Source: Selenomonadales bacterium (GTDB taxonomy: Bacteria; Bacillota; Negativicutes; Sporomusales; UBA7701). From it: a stretch of 64,000 bases of DNA. Shown here piece by piece: positions 35,684-43,923 of this stretch. The stretch is taken from the NCBI GenBank assembly GCA_018434945.1, contig JAHDOI010000020.1:1-64000 (forward strand), in the 5' to 3' direction. The notes beneath the pieces were generated by a model, which ran no database searches, was not told where the DNA came from, and saw only the letters and a list, made by a program, of their open reading frames with translations. Both the position numbers and the translations under genes were made by a program. Numbering within the stretch: the stretch's first letter is position 1; each line of letters opens with the position of its first letter.

Positions 35684-36473
35684 GAAAGCTGGCAAGGTTT
35701 ATTATTTTGATCCCGGGCAGCTCAAGCTGGCTGAGAACGACCACGTGATCGTGGAGACTACGCGGGGGCTGGAGTTCGGAAAGGTGGTCATCGGGCCGCG
35801 CGAAGTGAAAGACGAGGATATCGTCGCTCCTCTTAAGCCTGTGCAGCGCAAGGCGACTCCCCAGGACGAGGCCAAGGTGCGCGACAACGAGGCCAAGGAG
35901 GAAGAGGCTTTCCGCGTCTGCCAGCAGAAAATCCAGGCCCATAATCTGCCGATGAACCTGGTGGATGTCGAGTATACTTTTGACGTGAATAAGATCATCT
36001 TCTATTTCACCGCCGAGGGACGGATAGATTTCCGCGAACTTGTCAAGGACCTCGCGGCGGTGTTCCGCACACGGATCGAACTCAGGCAGATCGGGGTGCG
36101 GGACGAGGCGAAGATGGTGGGCGGCATCGGCTGCTGCGGGCGGCCGCTGTGTTGCGCGACTTTCCTCGGCGATTTCGAGCCGGTATCGATCCGCATGGCC
36201 AAGGATCAGAACCTGTCCCTCAACCCGACGAAGATTTCCGGTATCTGCGGGCGGCTGATGTGCTGCCTGAAGTACGAGAGCGACTGCTACGGCTCGTGCT
36301 GCAAGAAGGTGGCGGCGCCGGCGGCGGGCCGCGAGGTCGTGACGGTGGAGGGCGATGGCAAGATCGTTGCCGTGAACGGCCAGAAACGGACGGCGTCCGT
36401 CCGGCTTAAGGACGGCAAAATGCTGGAGATTCCCTGGGAAGAGGTCGTGGAAAAAGAGGAAAATGGCAAATGA
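35655..36473 (+). CDS. yaaT: PSP1 domain protein YaaT (RicT-like)
   Basis: A 272-aa cytoplasmic protein with a PSP1 domain. Cysteine clusters CCGRPLCC (near 158-168) and CGRLMCCLKYESDCYGSCC (near 198-217) match the Fe-S-binding residues of Bacillus RicT/YaaT. There, with YlbF and YmcA, it accelerates Spo0A phosphorylation and RNase Y-dependent mRNA processing. ATG follows GGGAGGGGACG. It overlaps holB upstream and the methyltransferase gene downstream by eleven bases. Confidence 0.92.
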   Translation: MQTVVGIRFKKAGKVYYFDPGQLKLAENDHVIVETTRGLEFGKVVIGPREVKDEDIVAPLKPVQRKATPQDEAKVRDNEAKEEEAFRVCQQKIQAHNLPMNLVDVEYTFDVNKIIFYFTAEGRIDFRELVKDLAAVFRTRIELRQIGVRDEAKMVGGIGCCGRPLCCATFLGDFEPVSIRMAKDQNLSLNPTKISGICGRLMCCLKYESDCYGSCCKKVAAPAAGREVVTVEGDGKIVAVNGQKRTASVRLKDGKMLEIPWEEVVEKEENGK

Positions 36474-37212
36474 GTTTTTGCGTCCGGGCGAACGCCTGGA
36501 CGATTTGCTAATCGGAGGTCTCAAGATTATCCAGCAGGCCGGCCAGTTCCGGTTTTCCCTCGACGCGGTGCTGCTGGCCCACTTCGCCACAGTCAAACGG
36601 GGCGCGGCCGCGGTCGACCTGGGTGCAGGCACGGGAGTGCTGGGGCTGCTGCTCGCGGCGCGGGGCGCGAAGCGGGTGGCGGGGGTGGAGATAAACCCCG
36701 GGATGGCCGATATGGCCAGTCGCAGCATTGCTGTCAACGGTCTGGGCGACCGGTTATCGGTGGTATGCGCCGATGTGCGGGAAATTCCGGGAGGCGCCCT
36801 TCTGACCGGGCAAAGCTGGGACCTGGTGGTCGCCAACCCTCCTTACCGGCCGCTGGGCGGCGGAGGGGTCAATCCCCGGGAGGAACTGGCGCTGGCCCGC
36901 CACGAGATCGCCGGCGGGCTGGACGATTTCGTCGCCGCCGCCGCATTTCTTCTGAAGGAAAAAGGCCGCATGGCGATGGTGCACCTGCCGGAGCGGCTCG
37001 CCGATATCGTCGGCGCACTGCGCGGGGCGGGTATCGAGCCCAAACGGCTGAGGCTGGTGCATCCAGCCCCCAGCAAAGCGGCCAAGCTGTTGTTGGCCGA
37101 GGGGGTGCGTGGCGGAAGGCCGGGCCTGGCCGTGGATCCGCCGCTCTATATTTACGGCGAGGACGGCCGCTACGGCGGGGAGATAATGGCTTATTACCGG
37201 GCAGGTGAATAG
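36463..37212 (+). CDS. trmN6: tRNA1(Val) A37 N6-methyltransferase-like protein
   Basis: A 249-aa SAM-dependent methyltransferase of the YfiC/YabB group. The SAM loop is VDLGAGTGVLGLLLAARG, and the N6-adenine catalytic motif is VVANPPYRPLGGG (NPPY). It would methylate A37 of tRNA1(Val). The start ATG overlaps the yaaT stop by eleven bases. YabA, which often lies before this gene in Bacillus, is missing. Confidence 0.88.
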   Translation: MANEFLRPGERLDDLLIGGLKIIQQAGQFRFSLDAVLLAHFATVKRGAAAVDLGAGTGVLGLLLAARGAKRVAGVEINPGMADMASRSIAVNGLGDRLSVVCADVREIPGGALLTGQSWDLVVANPPYRPLGGGGVNPREELALARHEIAGGLDDFVAAAAFLLKEKGRMAMVHLPERLADIVGALRGAGIEPKRLRLVHPAPSKAAKLLLAEGVRGGRPGLAVDPPLYIYGEDGRYGGEIMAYYRAGE

Positions 37213-37213
37213 C

Positions 37214-38062
37214 ATGGAGAATAACACCGGGACGCTATACCTGTGCGCGACCCCGATCGGCAATCTGGAGGATATGACGTTCAGGGGCGTGAGGGTGCTG
37301 AAGGAGGCGGCGGTTATCGCCGCCGAGGATACCCGGCATACGCGGAAGCTGCTCAGTCATTTCGATATCCATACGCCGCTCGTGAGTTACCACGAGCATA
37401 ACAAGGCGGCCCGCGGACCGGAACTGGTCGCCCGTCTGCTGAACGGCGAGGATGTCGCGGTGGTCAGCGACGCCGGGCTGCCGGGAATCTCCGATCCGGG
37501 CGCCGACCTCGTGAGACTGGCGCTGGCGGCGGGGGCGGAAGTGACGCCCGTGCCGGGGGCGAACGCGGCCCTTGCTGCGCTGGTGGCTTCCGGCCTCGAT
37601 ACGGGGATGTTCCTGTTCGTCGGCTTCCTGCCGCGGGTGGCCAAAAAGCGGCGCCAACTAGTGACTTCGCTGGCGGAGCAGCCGTACACGCTGATTTTTT
37701 ACGAATCGCCCCACCGGCTGGCGGCCACGCTGGCCGAACTGACGGCGGCGTTTGGCGAACGTCCGGCTGTTGTGGGCAGGGAGCTGACCAAGAAGTTCGA
37801 GGAGTTTTCCCGCGGTCCGCTGTCCGAACTGGCCAGCCGCTTCGCCGCGCAGGCGCCCCGCGGCGAGATAACGCTTGTGGTGGCGGGAGGCACGGGGAAG
37901 GCTGCGAAGGCGCCGGCTACGACGCCGGATGAGCCGGTGGCGGCGGTGGCGAAGCTGGTGGCCGCGGGGACGGCCAAGAAGGAGGCCATCAGGATGGTGG
38001 CGGCGGAACGCGGTTTGCCGCGCCGGGAGGTTTACCAGGCGGTCGTCGCGGCGGAAAGGTAA
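37214..38062 (+). CDS. rsmI: 16S rRNA (cytidine(1402)-2'-O)-methyltransferase
   Basis: A 282-aa tetrapyrrole-methylase-fold enzyme that 2'-O-methylates C1402 in the decoding centre. Motifs: LYLCATPIGNLEDMTFRGVRVL, AEDTRHTRKLL, VSDAGLPGISDPGADLV and PVPGANAALAALVASGL. ATG 37214 is preferred because AGGTGA lies just upstream; GTG 37205 would overlap the previous stop. The C-terminal part after residue 230 is Ala/Pro-rich and then ends in the usual helical tail. Confidence 0.93.
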   Translation: MENNTGTLYLCATPIGNLEDMTFRGVRVLKEAAVIAAEDTRHTRKLLSHFDIHTPLVSYHEHNKAARGPELVARLLNGEDVAVVSDAGLPGISDPGADLVRLALAAGAEVTPVPGANAALAALVASGLDTGMFLFVGFLPRVAKKRRQLVTSLAEQPYTLIFYESPHRLAATLAELTAAFGERPAVVGRELTKKFEEFSRGPLSELASRFAAQAPRGEITLVVAGGTGKAAKAPATTPDEPVAAVAKLVAAGTAKKEAIRMVAAERGLPRREVYQAVVAAER

Positions 38063-38091
38063 ACGGACGGCGTTTTTCGACGGGAAAAACA

Positions 38092-38118
38092 AAAAAGAGG
38101 CATTTTCAGCCTCTTTTT
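38092..38118. terminator. Bidirectional terminator between rsmI and abrB
   Basis: AAAAAGAGGC (38092-38101) with GCCTCTTTTT (38109-38118), loop ATTTTCA, usable in both directions. Confidence 0.9.
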
Positions 38119-38132
38119 CGTCAAAATCGTAA

Positions 38133-38381
38133 TTAGACGGCCTTTTGTCCCATGGTGGCCATGCACTCTTTGCAAACGTTTTTGCCGCGGAAATTGGTGA
38201 TTTCGTCCGCATTGCCGCAGAAGACGCAAGCAGGCTCGTATTTGCGGAGGATGATGCGGTCGTTGTCCACGTAGATTTCCAGCGCATCCTTCTCTTCGAT
38301 GTCGAGGGTCCGGCGAAGTTCGATGGGGATTACGACGCGTCCAAGCTCATCCACTTTGCGTACGATGCCAGTTGATTTCAT
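38133..38381 (-). CDS. abrB: AbrB family transition-state regulator
   Basis: An 82-aa swapped-hairpin DNA-binding protein. The N-terminal AbrB domain MKSTGIVRKVDELGRVVIPIELRRTLDIEEKDALEIYVDNDRIILRKY is near canonical. The C-terminal part has four cysteines (CVFCG ... CKEC), giving a possible zinc site not found in Bacillus AbrB. In Bacillus it represses post-exponential and sporulation genes. ATG 38381 follows AAGGAG; a longer frame upstream includes the promoter and is rejected. It is divergent from metG, as in other Firmicutes. Confidence 0.92.
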   Translation of the reverse strand: MKSTGIVRKVDELGRVVIPIELRRTLDIEEKDALEIYVDNDRIILRKYEPACVFCGNADEITNFRGKNVCKECMATMGQKAV

Positions 38382-38432
38382 GTTCAGTTCTCCTTTCCTT
38401 TCAACACGATTCGACAAGATTTGTCTACCTAA

Positions 38433-38461
38433 ATAATACCAGAACTTACAATGCTTGTCAA
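38433..38461 (-). promoter_or_regulatory. Sigma-A promoter of abrB
   Basis: On the minus strand, TTGACA (38461-38456) and TATTAT (38438-38433) with a 17-bp spacer, 52 bp from the start codon. Confidence 0.8.
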
Positions 38462-38526
38462 CCCCCTGTTTTGACAACAAAAAACAATTTTTCCAACAAA
38501 TGTTCATTTCTGTCGAACGCTATTAT

Positions 38527-38555
38527 TTGACATTGCTGGCCAATTTATCTATAAT
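38527..38555 (+). promoter_or_regulatory. Sigma-A promoter of metG
   Basis: TTGACA (38527-38532) and TATAAT (38550-38555) with a 17-bp spacer: a consensus promoter, about 65 bp before the metG start. No T-box is visible in the short leader. Confidence 0.88.
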
Positions 38556-38621
38556 TGTTGAGAATACAAGCTTTTTAGCCTCTAAAGGCGCCAGAAAAAA
38601 TTGTCGATAAGGAGAGCTAAT

Positions 38622-40541
38622 ATGTCCAAAAAAAAATTCTATATCACTACGCCGATCTATTATCCGAGCGATAAGCTCCATATCGGCCACGCTTACTGCA
38701 CGACGGTGGCCGACGCCCTCGCCCGCTATAAAAGGCTGGCCGGCTACGATGTTTTCTTCCTGACCGGGTCGGACGAGCACGGGCAGAAGATTCAGCGCAA
38801 GGCCCAGGAAAATGGCGTATCGCCGCAGGAATATGTCGACAAGATCGTCGCGTCTTTCCGTCATCTGTGGGAAAAAATGTCGATTTCGTACGACGATTTC
38901 ATCCGCACCAGTGAAGCGCGTCATCATGAGGTAGTGCAGACGATCTTCCAGAAGATTTATGACCAGGGCGATATTTACAAGGCATCTTACGAGGGCTGGT
39001 ACTGCACTCCCTGCGAGACTTTCTGGCTGGAGCGGCAGCTCAGCGAGGGCAACTGCCCAGACTGCGGCCGGCCGGTGGAGCTGCTCAAGGAAGAGAGCTA
39101 TTTCTTCCGGATGTCCAAATACCAGGAGCGGCTGCTTGCTTACATAGAGGCTAATCCCGATTTCATCCAGCCGACATCGCGCCGCAACGAGATGATCAAT
39201 TTCATCAAGGGCGGGCTGGACGATCTGTGCGTGTCCCGCACGACCTTCGACTGGGGCATCCCGGTGCCGTTCGACACCAAGCATGTCGTTTATGTATGGT
39301 TCGACGCCCTTACGAATTATATCACCGCTGCCGGATATCTGCAAGACCGTGGTAAATTTGCCAGGTATTGGCCGGCGGATATTCACCTCGTGGGCAAGGA
39401 GATCGTGCGTTTCCACGCGATTATCTGGCCGGTTATCCTGATGGCGCTCGGGGTCGAGCTGCCGAAGATGGTGTACGGTCACGGATGGCTGGTGATGGAA
39501 GGGGACAAGATGTCGAAGTCGAAAGGCAACGTCATCGACCCGCTGGTGCTGATCGACGAATTCGGCGCCGACGCTATCCGCTATTTCCTGCTGCGCGAGA
39601 TAATGCTCGGCAGCGACGGCAATTTTTCCCGCGCGGCTCTCATCAACCGCATTAACGCCGATCTGGCCAACGACCTCGGCAACCTGCTGCACCGCACGGT
39701 CAATATGGTGGGCCGCTTCAGCGGCGGCGTGGTGTTTGCGCCCGAGGCGCGGGAGGCGGTGGACGAAGAACTGGTCCGGCTGGCGCAGGATACGGCGGCC
39801 GAATACGAACGGGCGATGGAGCGGCTGGAGGTCAACGCCGCCGTCAAGGCGGTATGGGCGCTCATCGGCCGTGCCAACAAGTATATCGACGAGACCGGCC
39901 CGTGGGCGCTGGCCAAAGACCCGGCCAAGAAGGGCCGCCTAAATACGGTGCTGTATAATCTGGCCGAGGTGCTGAGGATAGTGGCTATCCTGATTTCGCC
40001 CTTTATGCCGGGCACGACGCCGCGCATCTTGCGGCAGCTCGGTCTGGCCGGCGATGCCGCGGCCGTGAGCCTGAACGACGCCCAACGCTGGGGACTGCTG
40101 CCGGCGGGTACGAAGATGAGCGCGCCGGAGGCGCTTTTCCCGCGCATCGAGGAGAAGGAGGAGGCTGAGAGCGAGGCTCAGCAGCCGGCCGCGCCGGCGA
40201 AGCCCGCCTTGCCTGTTCTGCCCGAGGTCAGTATCGAGGATTTTGCGAAGATGGATCTGCGCACCGCCAGGGTGCTGGTGGCCGAGAAGGTCGAGAAGGC
40301 CGACAAGCTGCTGAAGCTGACGGTCGACCTGGGCGGCGAGGAGCGGACGATCATCTCGGGCATTTCCCAGCATTATGCGCCTGGCGACCTTGTGGGCAAG
40401 GATGTGGTGATGATCGTCAACCTGAAACCGGCCAAGATCCGTGGGATCGAATCGCGGGGGATGGTGCTGGCGGCGGTGGACGGCGATAAGCTGGCGCTGG
40501 TGACTGCTCCCGGGATGGAACCCGGCAGCAAGGTCAGGTAA
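38622..40541 (+). CDS. metG: Methionine-tRNA ligase
   Basis: A 639-aa class I synthetase. HIGH is at residues 20-23 (KLHIGHAY), KMSKS near 297-301 (DKMSKSKGN). One zinc knuckle is formed by C128, C131 and the CPDC pair near 145-148. The anticodon-binding helical domain is followed by a C-terminal Trbp111/EMAP-type tRNA-binding domain (about 535-639, SIEDFAKMDLRTARVLVAEKVEKADKLLKL). ATG 38622 follows AAGGAGAG. It charges initiator and elongator tRNA-Met. No terminator but a hairpin repeat follows. Confidence 0.96.
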   Translation: MSKKKFYITTPIYYPSDKLHIGHAYCTTVADALARYKRLAGYDVFFLTGSDEHGQKIQRKAQENGVSPQEYVDKIVASFRHLWEKMSISYDDFIRTSEARHHEVVQTIFQKIYDQGDIYKASYEGWYCTPCETFWLERQLSEGNCPDCGRPVELLKEESYFFRMSKYQERLLAYIEANPDFIQPTSRRNEMINFIKGGLDDLCVSRTTFDWGIPVPFDTKHVVYVWFDALTNYITAAGYLQDRGKFARYWPADIHLVGKEIVRFHAIIWPVILMALGVELPKMVYGHGWLVMEGDKMSKSKGNVIDPLVLIDEFGADAIRYFLLREIMLGSDGNFSRAALINRINADLANDLGNLLHRTVNMVGRFSGGVVFAPEAREAVDEELVRLAQDTAAEYERAMERLEVNAAVKAVWALIGRANKYIDETGPWALAKDPAKKGRLNTVLYNLAEVLRIVAILISPFMPGTTPRILRQLGLAGDAAAVSLNDAQRWGLLPAGTKMSAPEALFPRIEEKEEAESEAQQPAAPAKPALPVLPEVSIEDFAKMDLRTARVLVAEKVEKADKLLKLTVDLGGEERTIISGISQHYAPGDLVGKDVVMIVNLKPAKIRGIESRGMVLAAVDGDKLALVTAPGMEPGSKVR

Positions 40542-40551
40542 ACATTACATG

Positions 40552-40676
40552 GGAGGCTGTCCATAACGCCCAGCTGCTTCGTTGCTCCTCGGCTACCATC
40601 CTCAGCGTACGTTCGTGTACGCTTCCGGTGTCAGCCTCCGGTGCGCCTTGCATCTGGAGCGTTCTGAACAGCCTCC
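40552..40676. repeat. Dispersed GC-rich hairpin repeat, copy 1
   Basis: The 125-bp element between metG and tatD is bounded by the perfect inverted repeat GGAGGCTGT (40552-40560) and ACAGCCTCC (40668-40676). It contains the hairpin AGCGTAC-GTTCGT-GTACGCT and shares CGTTGCTCCTC and CCGGTGCGCCTTGCATCTGGA with copy 2 at 46432-46612. No ORF of its own is apparent. It may double as the metG terminator. Confidence 0.75.
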
Positions 40677-40695
40677 GGCATTTCATGGAGGTTTT

Positions 40696-41460
40696 ATGCT
40701 ATTCGATTCTCATGCCCATTTGGACGATAAGAGGTTTAACGACGACCGCGACGAGGTGGTTTCAAGGGCGGCGTCCGGCGGGTTGGCCGGGATATTGAAC
40801 GCCGGCGCTGATATGTTTTCGTCGGCGCGGGCGGTGGAGCTGGCGGCGAAGCACGATATCGTGTGGGCGGCGGTGGGCATCCACCCCCACGACGCCAAGG
40901 ACGCCCGCGAGGATGATTACGCAAGGCTGGCGGCCTGGTGCGCCCTGCCAAAGGTGGTGGCGGTGGGCGAGATCGGCCTCGATTACCATTACGATTTTTC
41001 GCCCCGCGAGGTGCAGCGGGCGGTCTTTGTCCGCCAGCTCGCCCTGGCCCGCGAGACGAACAAGCCGGTTATCATCCACGACCGCGAGGCTCACGCCGAT
41101 GTGCTGGCGACCGTGAAGCTGGAGGGCAAGGGGCTGACCGGGGTGTTCCACTGTTTTTCGGGCAGCGTGGAGATGGCCCGCGAAGTGCTGAAGATGGGAT
41201 TCTACGTTTCGGTGGCCGGGCCGGTGACGTTCGCCAACGCCCGTAAGTTGCACGAGGTTGTGAAGGCGGTGCCGCTGGAGCGTCTGCTGGTTGAGACGGA
41301 TTGCCCGTATCTGACGCCCGAGCCTTTGCGGGGGCGGCGCAACGAGCCGGCCAATGTGCGTTATGTGGCGGAGAAGGTAGCCGGGCTGCTGGGCATGGAA
41401 CCGGCGACTCTGGCGAAGGCGACGACGGAGAATACGAAAAGACTATTCGGGATCAAGTGA
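40696..41460 (+). CDS. tatD: TatD family metal-dependent deoxyribonuclease
   Basis: A 254-aa TIM-barrel hydrolase. Metal ligands and motifs in order: FDSHAHLDDKRF, VGIHPHDA, VGEIGLDYHYDFSP, VIIHDREAH, GVFHCFSG and LVETDCPYLTPEPLRGRRNEPA. It is a 3'-5' DNA/RNA exonuclease linked to repair and RNA turnover. ATG 40696 follows TGGAGG just after the hairpin repeat. A strong terminator follows directly after the stop. Confidence 0.94.
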   Translation: MLFDSHAHLDDKRFNDDRDEVVSRAASGGLAGILNAGADMFSSARAVELAAKHDIVWAAVGIHPHDAKDAREDDYARLAAWCALPKVVAVGEIGLDYHYDFSPREVQRAVFVRQLALARETNKPVIIHDREAHADVLATVKLEGKGLTGVFHCFSGSVEMAREVLKMGFYVSVAGPVTFANARKLHEVVKAVPLERLLVETDCPYLTPEPLRGRRNEPANVRYVAEKVAGLLGMEPATLAKATTENTKRLFGIK

Positions 41461-41486
41461 AAAAAGCTGCCGGCAGGCAGCTTTTT
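41461..41486 (+). terminator. Intrinsic terminator after tatD
   Basis: A perfect 11-bp stem (41461-41471 with 41476-41486), loop GGCA, T-tract. Confidence 0.92.
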
Positions 41487-41568
41487 CGGTTGACGGGCGG
41501 CGGCAGGATAGCGGGCGGCGATGGGGAATATTATTAGCACATGTTGCTTTGCAGGGGGGTAAAGACGG

Positions 41569-42771
41569 GTGATAAAGCAGGAACTGCTGGAGTTTTTGTA
41601 CGAGAGCGCCCATATTCAGCGCTGGAATGACCATATGCGCCCCAGGGGCGGGTTCACCGAACTCGACAAGCAGGCCCATAAGATGATTATCGCTTACGTC
41701 CTCGCCAAGTACGAGATCGAGGATCGCAAGGCGCCGGTGAGCTGGCGCCTGCTGATCGAGGGGGGCCTGTACGAGTTTCTGCACCGTGTGAGGGTGACGG
41801 ATATCAAGCCGCCGGTTTTTCACGAACTGATGGCCAGGCACGGGGCGGAACTGAACCGCTGGGTGCTGGACAAGCTGCGGGATATGGTGGCTCCGCTTGC
41901 GGGGGAGTTCGCCGCCGGGTTTGCCCGTTATCTGACCGACCCGACATATGCGGCCGCTGAGAAGAAGATTCTCCGGGCGGCCCATTATCTGGCGACCGAC
42001 TGGGAGTTTCAGATGATATATCAGCTCAATTCCCACCTCTACGGGGTGGAGGAGACCAAGACGCGGATCGCCAACGAGCTTGAGGAGCATTATGATCTCG
42101 TAGGGGTGCAGAAGATCGGCCTGGGCCGCAAGACGCGCCATTTCATCGACCTGGTGGGCCAGCTGCGCTTCCAGCAGCGCTGGGCTCAGTCACCGCGCGT
42201 GCCGGAGACGTCGGTGATGGGCCATATGCTGATCGTGGCCATGCTGGCGTACTTCTGCTCGCTGGAGATGGGGGCGTGCGAGGCGCGCCTGGTCAACAAC
42301 TATTTCGCCGGCCTTTTCCACGACCTGCCGGAGGTGCTGACCCGCGATATCATCTCGCCGGTGAAAAGTTCGGTCGCCGGGTTGGACGATCTCATAAAGG
42401 AGATCGAGGCGCGGCAGGTGGCCCAGAAGCTTTATCCGCTGCTGCCGGACGGCTGGCACCAGCAAATCAGGTATTTCATGGAAGACGAGTTCGCCAACAA
42501 GATACTGGTGGACGGCAAGGTGGAGAAGGTGGCTGCCGGGGCTATCGGCGCCCGTTACAACGAAAACAGATTCTCGCCCATCGACGGGGAATTGGTCAAG
42601 GCCTGCGATCATCTGGCGGCTTATATAGAGGCGTCGCTGTCGATCGCTCACGGCATAACATCGCGGCCGCTCCGGGACGGCGTCGAGGCCCTTTATGCGC
42701 GGTATGATAACTGTCGCGAGGTGGCGGGGGTGGATTTCGGCCGCTTGTTCGACTATTTCAAAACAGTCTGA
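41569..42771 (+). CDS. HD domain-containing protein (YfbR-related)
   Basis: A 400-aa protein containing an HD phosphohydrolase domain in its central part: VMGHMLIVAMLAYF, NNYFAGLFHDLPEVLTRDIISPVK and KACDHLAAYIEASLSI supply the H, HD and D ligands. This resembles the 5'-deoxynucleotidase YfbR group. The N-terminal 180 residues (RWNDHMRPRGGFTELDKQAHKMII ...) show a second, degenerate HD-like pattern. The substrate is unknown. GTG follows GGGGGGTAAAG. It is not part of the usual tatD-yabE order and looks like a lineage-specific insertion. Confidence 0.8.
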   Translation: MIKQELLEFLYESAHIQRWNDHMRPRGGFTELDKQAHKMIIAYVLAKYEIEDRKAPVSWRLLIEGGLYEFLHRVRVTDIKPPVFHELMARHGAELNRWVLDKLRDMVAPLAGEFAAGFARYLTDPTYAAAEKKILRAAHYLATDWEFQMIYQLNSHLYGVEETKTRIANELEEHYDLVGVQKIGLGRKTRHFIDLVGQLRFQQRWAQSPRVPETSVMGHMLIVAMLAYFCSLEMGACEARLVNNYFAGLFHDLPEVLTRDIISPVKSSVAGLDDLIKEIEARQVAQKLYPLLPDGWHQQIRYFMEDEFANKILVDGKVEKVAAGAIGARYNENRFSPIDGELVKACDHLAAYIEASLSIAHGITSRPLRDGVEALYARYDNCREVAGVDFGRLFDYFKTV

Positions 42772-42906
42772 TAGGGAACAAGCGAAGAGCAAGTTTTCTT
42801 TACAGGAGGAAATACCGCCGTTCCTGCGAATATTAACAGCGGTTATTAGATTAGAGACAGGTTGGTCCGGATTGTTTGTTTTATTTTATTGTGGGGGGAA
42901 TTTCAA

Positions 42907-43758
42907 ATGGCAGGAGAGCTGACAGGCAGCGAGGTTATCGAGTTGTTCACCAAGGTTGCGCCGTACCTCAACGATGTCCTGGCTACCGATGTGGGCGTGA
43001 CCATCGCGCGCGACGGCAAGTACGTTCTGTACGTCCCCGCCGAAGATCTCGATCTTAAGACAAAAATCGGCGAGCCGGTGCTGCGCGGGGCGACCAAGGA
43101 GGCCATGGAGACCGGAAAGCAGGTCGTCAAGCTGATCCCGAAAGACAAATCGTCGTATGGAGTGGCCTATATCGCGAACGCGATGCCGTTCAAAGACGGC
43201 GGTCAGGTGGTTGGGTGCGTGACGACGACCCAGAGCATGAGTTCTTTCGAACAGGTTACTTCGATTTCCGGCGATCTGGCGGCGTCGTCCGAGGAGCTGA
43301 CCGCCGGGATGGAGGAGCTGGCCAGCCGGGCGGTGGAAGTGTCCAGTGCCTGCAAGCGCCTGGACGAACTGGGCAGAAACCTGGCCGCAGCTGCTCAGCA
43401 GACGGACGAGATTGTCGCCTTTATCCGCACGGTGGCCGGGCAGACCAACCTGCTGGGCCTGAATGCCGCTATCGAGGCGGCCAGGGTCGGGGAGGCGGGC
43501 CGCGGCTTCGGCGTGGTGGCCGAGGAGGTGCGTAAGCTGGCTGACGCGAGCGGCGACTCGGTGAAGAGGATCGCCGGCTCGCTGAGCAATATCCGCGAGG
43601 CCATCGCCACGCTGACGAAGGAAATAAACCTGATCGATCAGAGTGTCGGCGGTCAGACGGAGGGCATTGACGAGATGGCCAGGGCCAGCCAGTCGCTGGC
43701 GATGATGGCCACTCAGCTTTCCGGGGCGGCCAGGGATATGTATCAGGTTACCGATTGA
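42907..43758 (+). CDS. Soluble methyl-accepting chemotaxis-type signalling protein
   Basis: A 283-aa cytoplasmic receptor without membrane segments. The first 125 residues form a small sensor domain ([39 protein letters not shown]). A short MCP signalling domain follows with the conserved hairpin tip [40 protein letters not shown]. It lacks HAMP and most of the methylation helices, so it is a minimal receptor interacting with CheA/CheW. ATG 42907 follows GTGGGGGGA. A terminator follows. Confidence 0.88.
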   Translation: MAGELTGSEVIELFTKVAPYLNDVLATDVGVTIARDGKYVLYVPAEDLDLKTKIGEPVLRGATKEAMETGKQVVKLIPKDKSSYGVAYIANAMPFKDGGQVVGCVTTTQSMSSFEQVTSISGDLAASSEELTAGMEELASRAVEVSSACKRLDELGRNLAAAAQQTDEIVAFIRTVAGQTNLLGLNAAIEAARVGEAGRGFGVVAEEVRKLADASGDSVKRIAGSLSNIREAIATLTKEINLIDQSVGGQTEGIDEMARASQSLAMMATQLSGAARDMYQVTD

Positions 43759-43770
43759 GAGAATATGCGG

Positions 43771-43800
43771 ACGGGGCCGGCTTTAGCCGGCCCCGTTTTC
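43771..43800 (+). terminator. Intrinsic terminator after the MCP gene
   Basis: A perfect 11-bp GC-rich stem (43771-43781 with 43786-43796), loop TTTA, T4. Confidence 0.9.
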
Positions 43801-43867
43801 TGTTTGTAAGGTATAAAATCCGCCTGTTCCGGGTATAACTTGACCAGGGAGGAAAACAATGGCATGT

Positions 43868-43897
43868 TTGACACCCGGTTACCTGCTATGGTATAAT
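43868..43897 (+). promoter_or_regulatory. Sigma-A promoter of the G5/3D gene
   Basis: TTGACA (43868-43873) and TATAAT (43892-43897) with an 18-bp spacer and an extended TGG before the -10 box. Confidence 0.88.
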
Positions 43898-43923
43898 TTA
43901 CGAACCTGGAAAGGGGGAAGTGA

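Noticed and set aside
38556-38621. T-box or S-box leader before metG
   Set aside because: The promoter is only about 65 bp from the start codon, leaving no room, and neither motif is visible.
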